NCBI GenBank assembly: GCA_910589635.1
Contig: CAJUTD010000021.1
Location: 988 to 38,908 of the forward strand
Length of the DNA: 37,921 bases
From: an uncultured Lachnospiraceae bacterium
GTDB taxonomy: Bacteria > Bacillota > Clostridia > Lachnospirales > Lachnospiraceae
Reading direction: 5' to 3'
A program made the position numbers and the translations under genes. Positions 32,057 to 37,921 of the stretch are shown here, piece by piece (position 1 is the first letter of the stretch; the number at the start of each line of letters is the position of its first letter). The notes under the pieces are model-generated. The model saw only the letters and a list, made by a program, of their open reading frames with translations, did not search any database and was not told the origin of the DNA.

Positions 32057-33331
32057 TTAAAAATTTATTAATCCCTCTTCATATAATTTCTGTAAAGACA
32101 TCAGAATACCCAATTTTGCATGGTACCAGGTCAGCCCTCCCTGAAAATACACAGCATATGGCTCACGCAGGGGACCGTCCGCGCTCAATTCAATCGAAGA
32201 GCCCTGCACAAAGGCTCCCGCCGCCATAATTACATCATCATCATACCCGGGCATTGCCCATGGCTCTGGGGTCACATGGCTGTCCACGGGCGCTGCCGCC
32301 TGAATACCCTTACAGAAAGCAACCAAAGCCTCTGGGGATTGCAGGGTTACCGCCTGGATAATATCATGGCGGCTTTCGCTGCCATCAGGAACTACCGGAA
32401 ATCCCAGGCTTTCATAAATGTTGGCCGCAAAAATGGCGCCTTTCAGGGCTCCGGCAACAACTGTTGGTGCAAGAAACAGTCCTTGGTAGAAGGACTGGAT
32501 AACACCCAGGGAAGCCCCGACTTCTTTTCCAAGGCCGGGAGAGGTCAGGCGGTATGATGCGTTGTCTACGCACTCCTGTTTACCGACAATGTAGCCGCCT
32601 ATCGGTGCAAGTCCGCCGCCCGGATTCTTGATTAAGGAGCCTACAATCATATCCGCGCCGACTTCCAGTGGTTCGCGCCGTTCGACAAACTCACCGTAAC
32701 AGTTGTCCACCATACAGATAACACCCGGTTTGATTTCTTTGATGAACGAAATCAGCTCGCCAATCCGTGCCACAGACAATGTCGGTCTGGTCTGATAGCC
32801 TTTGGAACGCTGGATTGTCACCAGTTTGGTCTTATCATTGAGAGCTTTCTTAATATTGTCAAAATCAAAACTGCCGTCCGGCAAAAGATCGACCTGCCGA
32901 TAAGTAACGCCATACTCCGCGAGCGATCCCTGGGAGGGGCGGATACCGATCACTTCCTCAAGTGTGTCATACGGCTTGCCAACCGGCGATAAAAGTTCAT
33001 CCCCCGGGCGGAGGTTAGACATCAGCGCCAACGCCAATGCATGGGTGCCGCAGGTAATCTGCGGGCGCACCAACGCCGCTTCTCCATGAAAACAGGAAGC
33101 ATAGACGTCCTCTAAGGTATCTCTTCCTAAATCATTATACCCATATCCGCTGCTTCCCATAAAACATTCTGCACTAACTTTGTGTTTTTGTAATGCTTTG
33201 ATTACTTTTAACTGGTTGTACTCTGCCGTCTCGTCAATCTCGCGGAAACGCTCTTCTAATTTGCGTTCAAACTTACTGCCGTAAGCAAATACTTTTTCGT
33301 CAATCCCCAGTTCTCTGTAAATCTCTTTCAT
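32057..33331 (-). CDS. ynbB: YnbB-type PLP-dependent protein (aluminium resistance / methionine gamma-lyase family)
   Basis: A cystathionine gamma-synthase-like fold-type I PLP protein of 424 residues, widespread in Firmicutes downstream of miaA and often annotated as aluminium resistance protein. MGSSGYGYNDLGRDTLEDVY, the cofactor-binding VDNCYGEFVE and the PLP lysine in GSLIKNPGGG are seen. The true start is the ATG at 33331, with AAAGGA 8 bases upstream; the frame stays open for 44 more codons upstream without a ribosome-binding site. The physiological reaction is not established. Confidence 0.9.
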   Translation of the reverse strand: MKEIYRELGIDEKVFAYGSKFERKLEERFREIDETAEYNQLKVIKALQKHKVSAECFMGSSGYGYNDLGRDTLEDVYASCFHGEAALVRPQITCGTHALALALMSNLRPGDELLSPVGKPYDTLEEVIGIRPSQGSLAEYGVTYRQVDLLPDGSFDFDNIKKALNDKTKLVTIQRSKGYQTRPTLSVARIGELISFIKEIKPGVICMVDNCYGEFVERREPLEVGADMIVGSLIKNPGGGLAPIGGYIVGKQECVDNASYRLTSPGLGKEVGASLGVIQSFYQGLFLAPTVVAGALKGAIFAANIYESLGFPVVPDGSESRHDIIQAVTLQSPEALVAFCKGIQAAAPVDSHVTPEPWAMPGYDDDVIMAAGAFVQGSSIELSADGPLREPYAVYFQGGLTWYHAKLGILMSLQKLYEEGLINF

Positions 33332-33466
33332 CTGCCATTCCTTTCTGCCTGTAATTACTACATACTGCATTTCGTGTTTATGTATGATAAAATGTTTCCC
33401 AATAATTGCATAAGTTGTATATGAAATTTCGACATTTTGCTGGTTTCGCATATGCCTATGCAATTA

Positions 33467-34417
33467 CTACAAAATAATCTCTTTTTCTTTCAAAATTTCC
33501 CGCATATATGACAATATTTTATCATTGTCATAGTCAAATGTCTGCTTGTCCACCCAGATAACTTCACGCTCACGGCGGAACCATGTTAATTGCCGCTTAG
33601 CAAAATGCCTGGTATCGCGTTTTATTTGGTAAACAGCCTCTTCTAAAGTCAGTTCTCCCTCAAGATAAGCAAGGATTTCCTTGTAACCCAGTCCCTGCAT
33701 AGATACCATAGAACGATTGCAGCCAAGTTCCTGTAAATCCTTTACCTCTTCCACAAGCCCATTCGCTATCATCTGTTCCACGCGGCCATTAATCCGTTCG
33801 TAGAGCTTTTGTCTGTCATCGTTGAGGACGAAATATGCAAAATTGTAGGGAGACTCCTTCTGCCGTTCCGCCTTGTTGTGGGCAGAAATCTTTCCGCCGC
33901 AGGCGTGGTGAAATTCCAGTGCGCGCACCATACGTTTGATATTGTTTTCATGAATCTGTTCTGCGGCTTCGGGGTCTGCTTCTCTCAACATCTCGTGTAA
34001 AACATTACCTCCCCGTTCTTTTGCCAGCTTTTCCAGAGCTGCCCGATAGCAGGTATCCCCTTGCTCCTGCGTAAAATCTATATCATACAAAAGCGCCTGG
34101 ATGTAAAAACCCGTGCCGCCCACGATAATGGGAATCCTGCCCCCAGCATAGATTTTCTGCATATATTTTTGGGCATACTCCTGAAAACGAACGACATGGA
34201 ATTCTTCATCCGGTTCAAACTCATCAATGAGATAATGGGGAATTTCCTGCATTTCCTCTTTCGTTATCTTCGCAGAGCCAATATCCATGTGGCGGTAAAC
34301 CTGCATGGAATCCGCCGAGATGACAGAACCGTTTATCAGCCTTGCCAGGCGGATGGAAAGTTCCGTTTTGCCCACTGCTGTAGGGCCTGTCAGTATTATC
34401 AATGGTTTTTTCATCAT
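33467..34417 (-). CDS. miaA: tRNA dimethylallyltransferase
   Basis: This adds a dimethylallyl group to A37 of tRNAs that read UNN codons, the precursor of ms2i6A. The P-loop LTGPTAVGKTELS, SADSMQVYRHMDIGSAK, GGTGFYIQALLYD, and RHFAKRQLTWFRR are family blocks. The 316-residue length is normal. It overlaps mutL by four bases (ATGA), so they are coupled. miaA-mutL linkage is widespread in bacteria. Confidence 0.96.
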   Translation of the reverse strand: MMKKPLIILTGPTAVGKTELSIRLARLINGSVISADSMQVYRHMDIGSAKITKEEMQEIPHYLIDEFEPDEEFHVVRFQEYAQKYMQKIYAGGRIPIIVGGTGFYIQALLYDIDFTQEQGDTCYRAALEKLAKERGGNVLHEMLREADPEAAEQIHENNIKRMVRALEFHHACGGKISAHNKAERQKESPYNFAYFVLNDDRQKLYERINGRVEQMIANGLVEEVKDLQELGCNRSMVSMQGLGYKEILAYLEGELTLEEAVYQIKRDTRHFAKRQLTWFRREREVIWVDKQTFDYDNDKILSYMREILKEKEIIL

Positions 34418-36405
34418 AACACCCGCTTAAATTTTTTTTCTAATTCATATTTCGTCATAGAGATAATCGTCGGACGTCCATGCGGACAGTGATAAGGATT
34501 ATCCAATGTCAGAAGTTCCCCAATCAGGGCTTCCACTTCCTGCCGCGACAATTTCTGGTTCCCTTTGACTGCCGCCTTACAGGACATGGAAGCAATCTTC
34601 TCCGTAATCATCTTCGGCGTCTCCCTGCCATGGAACACAGACAATCCATCCAACATCTCTACCAGCAAATCCCTTCCTTCCAGGCCGAAAAGATTTGCCG
34701 GCACGGATGTCACCGAATACTCCTTGCCGCCAAAATGCTCAAAAACAAAGCCCATTTCCTCAAAATAGTTTCGGTACTTCTTTAAAAGCGCTTCCTCCTG
34801 CATATTTAAGGTCAATAAAATGGGCGGATAAATTGCCTGCGATGTATAGTCCTTAGCGGCCAGGGATTTCATGGTGCGTTCATATAACACCTTTTCATGC
34901 GCCGCATGTTGGTCAATGATATACAATTGTTTATCAAATTCCACCAGCCAGTATGTCTCGAAAAGCTGGCCGATAATCCGGTGCTCCTTCCGGGAAGATA
35001 TGTCAAGCAGTTTGCGCGTGATTTGTTCGCCCATTTTTTCAGGCGGAATGGCATAATCTGACGTTTCTGCCGCTAAATCCGGCTCATTTTCTGATATAGT
35101 GTTCTCTGCCGTCTGCTGTGGCTGCTTCTCTAACGTATGTATCTCTGCCGAATGCCGTTGTTGCTTCTCTAACGTATGTATTTCTGCCGCCGTCTGCGAC
35201 TGTTCTTCTACTATAGGTTGTTCCGCCGTCTGCGTAGATTTTTCATACTTCTTTTCATAAGGGCTGTCCTTGCGGATTTCCGCTTTGATTGCCTGTAAAC
35301 GTTTTGCCTCAAAGGGCTCCGGCGCCTGCCTGCCGGAGTTTAAATGTTCCTTTTTCTGCTGCTCCTGTCGCTTTTTGGCTTCTCGTTCATTTTCCAGACT
35401 GACCTGATAGACAAGCTCGCTTTGATTGATGGCCTTTCTCACCAAATCCGTGAGAAATTGATAAATCGCCTCTCCGTTGGAGAAACGCAGTTCCATCTTT
35501 GTGGGATGGACATTAACGTCTAACAATTCCCCCTTGACAGAGATGTGCAGCACGGTAAATGGGTACTTATGCTGCATAACAAACGACTTATAGCCTTCTT
35601 CTATGCTTTTGGCAATGAGCGCGCTTTTAATGTATCTTCCATTAATAAAGTAATTCTCAAAATTGCGGTTCCCTCGGGAAATCAGGGGCTTACCGATGAA
35701 TCCACTGACCGAAAACAACTCGTTTTCCTCATGCACTTCGAGCAGATTTCCCGCAATATCCCGTCCGTAAATATGGTAAATAATTTCCTTTAAATTGGAA
35801 TTTCCTGAGGTATGCAGCTTGAGCTGGTTATTGGCAATGAATTTAAAAGAAATTTCTGGATGCGACAAGGCGAGCTTTTCCATCAAATTGGCGATATACC
35901 CAGCTTCCGTCTGCGCCGTTTTTAAAAATTTCCTCCTCGCCGGGGTATTGTAGAATAGATTACGCACTAGAAACGTCGTTCCTTCTGGGGCGCCAATCTC
36001 TTCCGATGACTGCTCTTTGCCACCTTCTATCACATAGCGGACGCCACTGATGCCCAGAGAGGTCTTCGTAATCAGCTCCACCTGGGAGACGGCTGCAATG
36101 CTGGACAATGCCTCACCGCGGAATCCCAAAGAGGAGACGGTAAAGAGGTCTTCCACACTTTTAATCTTGCTCGTCGAATGACGCAAAAATGCCAGCGGAA
36201 CTTGTTCCTTTTCAATGCCGCAGCCATTATCGGTAATGCGGATAAACGAAATACCGCCCTCCTTGATTTCTACCGTAATCGCGCTGGCCTGCGCATCTAT
36301 GGCATTTTCTACCAATTCCTTCACGACTGAGGAAGGACGCTCAATCACTTCCCCGGCGGCAATCTTATCAATTGTCTGCTGGTCTAATATCTGTATATTT
36401 GGCAT
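34414..36405 (-). CDS. mutL: DNA mismatch repair protein MutL
   Basis: MutL couples MutS recognition to strand incision; this is the endonuclease type. The GHKL ATPase domain (ELVENAIDAQAS, ITDNGCGI, LGFRGEALSSI) is followed by a linker (about 340-450) and a C-terminal endonuclease domain with DQHAAHEKVLYE and CPHGRP. The linker carries a nearly exact 13-residue repeat AEIHTLEKQ, encoded by a 39-bp tandem repeat (35122-35200). The 663-residue length is normal for clostridia. Start after the usual MPNIQILDQ. Confidence 0.96.
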   Translation of the reverse strand: MPNIQILDQQTIDKIAAGEVIERPSSVVKELVENAIDAQASAITVEIKEGGISFIRITDNGCGIEKEQVPLAFLRHSTSKIKSVEDLFTVSSLGFRGEALSSIAAVSQVELITKTSLGISGVRYVIEGGKEQSSEEIGAPEGTTFLVRNLFYNTPARRKFLKTAQTEAGYIANLMEKLALSHPEISFKFIANNQLKLHTSGNSNLKEIIYHIYGRDIAGNLLEVHEENELFSVSGFIGKPLISRGNRNFENYFINGRYIKSALIAKSIEEGYKSFVMQHKYPFTVLHISVKGELLDVNVHPTKMELRFSNGEAIYQFLTDLVRKAINQSELVYQVSLENEREAKKRQEQQKKEHLNSGRQAPEPFEAKRLQAIKAEIRKDSPYEKKYEKSTQTAEQPIVEEQSQTAAEIHTLEKQQRHSAEIHTLEKQPQQTAENTISENEPDLAAETSDYAIPPEKMGEQITRKLLDISSRKEHRIIGQLFETYWLVEFDKQLYIIDQHAAHEKVLYERTMKSLAAKDYTSQAIYPPILLTLNMQEEALLKKYRNYFEEMGFVFEHFGGKEYSVTSVPANLFGLEGRDLLVEMLDGLSVFHGRETPKMITEKIASMSCKAAVKGNQKLSRQEVEALIGELLTLDNPYHCPHGRPTIISMTKYELEKKFKRVL

Positions 36406-36536
36406 ATCTCGCTCCTATAATTCTGATTAATCCGGAAACTGTTATCAAATCCATTGCAATTATCCATCCGCTGTTACTGCGGCTTTGCCATGGCTGCCAT
36501 TGTTTCTGCCTTTCAAGGAAATCATCAAGTTATTGA

Positions 36537-36561
36537 GTTTACATAATATTTTTATGTAAAC
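36537..36561 (-). repeat. AT-rich perfect hairpin after mutS
   Basis: GTTTACATAA (36537-36546) and TTATGTAAAC (36552-36561) pair perfectly around a 5-base loop, directly after the mutS stop and before mutL. No T-run follows on the minus strand, so termination is uncertain. The rest of the 156-base mutS-mutL gap shows nothing clear. Confidence 0.4.
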
Positions 36562-37921
36562 CTACCAACGGTTTTTGATCTTATTTTGTAACTGATATAA
36601 TTTGTTTAAGGCGTCAATAGGCGTTAAATTGCCCAAATCCAAATCCTTCAATTCCTGAATGATATCATCATCTTTTACTGTATCAAACAATGACATCTGC
36701 GTCAAATCAACTTCATCGAGTTTCTTATTTTGTTTCTTTGCTGGCGCCCCTTCCACCGTTATACGTCCCGTAAATTCCGCAATATCATGCGCCGACAGCT
36801 CCTCGGCAATCACCTTGGCGCGCGCAATCACAGAGTCCGGCACGCCGGCAATTTTCGCCACCTGAATGCCGTAGCTCTTGTCTGCGCCTCCAGGGACAAT
36901 CTTGCGTAGGAATACGATATCGTCCCCTTTTTCTTTGACGGCAATACAGTAATTATTCACGTTATCCAATTTGCCTTCCAATTCTGTGAGTTCATGGTAG
37001 TGGGTGGCGAACAAAGTCTTTGCCCCCAGCAATTTGGGATTGCTGATATGTTCCACGACTGCCCAGGCAATGCTGAGTCCGTCAAAGGTACTGGTACCGC
37101 GCCCGATTTCGTCAAGCACAAGCAGAGAGTTATGCGTGGCGTTCCTTAAAATATTGGCAACCTCCGTCATCTCCACCATAAAAGTGCTCTGCCCGCTTGC
37201 CAGATCGTCGGACGCTCCTACTCTTGTAAAAATGCGGTCCACAATACCTATTTTGGCGCTTTGTGCCGGCACGAAACTGCCAATTTGCGCCATCAGCACA
37301 ATTAATGCCGTCTGGCGCATATAGGTGGATTTCCCGGCCATATTAGGCCCGGTGATAATAGAAATACGTTGCTTCTTGTTATCCAGGTAAGTATCATTGG
37401 CGATGAACATATCATTGTTTATCATTTTCTCAACGACCGGATGACGCCCATTTTTGATGTCGATAATGCCCTTTTCGTTGAGAGAAGGGCGGCAGTAATT
37501 GCCTTGTTCCGCCACCAATGCAAGTGCAGAAAATACATCAATGCCCGCCACTGCTTTGGCAGTTTTTTGTATTCTCAGCACTTCACCGGCAATTTTATTG
37601 CGGATATCCTGGAAAATCTCATATTCCAAGGCTACCAGCTTGTCCTCTGCACCCAGTATAATATCTTCCAGTTCTTTTAAATCCGCGGTGATGAAACGTT
37701 CGGCATTTGTAAGCGTCTGCTTACGGACATAGTCATCAGGTACCATATCACGGTAAGAATTTGTTACTTCCAAGTAATAGCCGAACACTTTGTTATATTT
37801 AATGCGTAAATTTTTGATACCGGTGCGCTCACGCTCCTTTGCCTCCAACTCCATCAACCAGCCTTTGCCCTCCGTCTTTGCATGGCGCAGCTTATCAATT
37901 TCCTCATCATAGCCTTCTTTG
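36562..37921 (-). CDS. mutS: DNA mismatch repair protein MutS, N-terminal part outside the window
   Basis: MutS binds base mismatches and recruits MutL. The frame stays open to the window edge (KEGYDEEIDKLRHAKTEGKG before the in-frame ATG at 37857), so the apparent start at 37857 is internal and the mismatch-binding domain lies outside. Visible are the end of the clamp/core (RERTGIKNLRIKYNKVFGYY, KQTLTNAERFI) and the ABC-type ATPase: Walker A GPNMAGKSTYMRQ, signature ASGQSTFMVEM, Walker B LLVLDEIGRGTSTFDG and FATHYHELT. The C-terminal helix-turn-helix follows to the stop. It lies upstream of mutL in the same orientation. Confidence 0.97.
   Translation of the reverse strand, partial: KEGYDEEIDKLRHAKTEGKGWLMELEAKERERTGIKNLRIKYNKVFGYYLEVTNSYRDMVPDDYVRKQTLTNAERFITADLKELEDIILGAEDKLVALEYEIFQDIRNKIAGEVLRIQKTAKAVAGIDVFSALALVAEQGNYCRPSLNEKGIIDIKNGRHPVVEKMINNDMFIANDTYLDNKKQRISIITGPNMAGKSTYMRQTALIVLMAQIGSFVPAQSAKIGIVDRIFTRVGASDDLASGQSTFMVEMTEVANILRNATHNSLLVLDEIGRGTSTFDGLSIAWAVVEHISNPKLLGAKTLFATHYHELTELEGKLDNVNNYCIAVKEKGDDIVFLRKIVPGGADKSYGIQVAKIAGVPDSVIARAKVIAEELSAHDIAEFTGRITVEGAPAKKQNKKLDEVDLTQMSLFDTVKDDDIIQELKDLDLGNLTPIDALNKLYQLQNKIKNRW

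Overview
The window is a gene-dense, low-to-moderate GC chromosomal segment from a member of the Clostridia, most likely Lachnospiraceae. The pointers are gene order (radical-SAM pair, RNase E/G, rplU-prp-rpmA-obg-yhbY-nadD-yqeK-rsfS, lexA), an L27 with the Prp-cleaved N-terminal extension, SepF/YlmH, and a combined radC-mre-PBP2-min-rodA operon. Almost everything is core housekeeping. No phage, rRNA, tRNA or CRISPR was seen. The genus call is inference.

Layout. Positions 53-4278 (+) hold a radical-SAM protein, its DUF2344 partner and a short RNase E/G. Positions 4352-4969 (+) encode a secreted protein with five exact-period Cys/His repeats. Positions 5086-9714 (+) are the ribosome-assembly operon (rplU, prp, rpmA, obgE, yhbY, nadD, yqeK, rsfS); its obgE is broken by a deletion plus frameshift. 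lexA (-) and a LysM protein resembling the SOS division inhibitor YneA (+) diverge around LexA-box-like operators at 10592-10672. plsC-dtd and a XerS-like tyrosine recombinase follow (+). Positions 13649-20465 (-) hold a cytidylate-kinase-like gene, rluD-type synthase, lspA, aroB, ylmH, sepF, yggS and a HlyD-like adaptor. A small DUF378 membrane protein (+) and a P-loop protein (-) converge on a bidirectional terminator.

Positions 21567-31970 (-) form one tightly packed cell-shape and division operon, radC-mreB-mreC-mreD-pbp2-minC-minD-minE-rodA-mgsA-dac. It combines the elongasome, the Min system, a lipid-anchored DD-carboxypeptidase and an MgsA homologue lacking the catalytic Asp. Positions 32057-37921 (-) carry mutS (cut by the window edge), mutL, miaA and ynbB.

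The least expected signal is non-coding. Two elements of about 195 bp, at 2825-3018 and 7501-7696, have different stem sequences but the same fold: an outer inverted repeat, an inner stem built on CCAAAAG, and three hairpins, the middle one capped by TGGAAA/TTTCCA. Each is flanked by an 8-9 bp direct repeat, as expected after transposition. A third, partial copy (right arm only) lies at 11034-11078. They look like a miniature mobile element family selected for structure rather than sequence.
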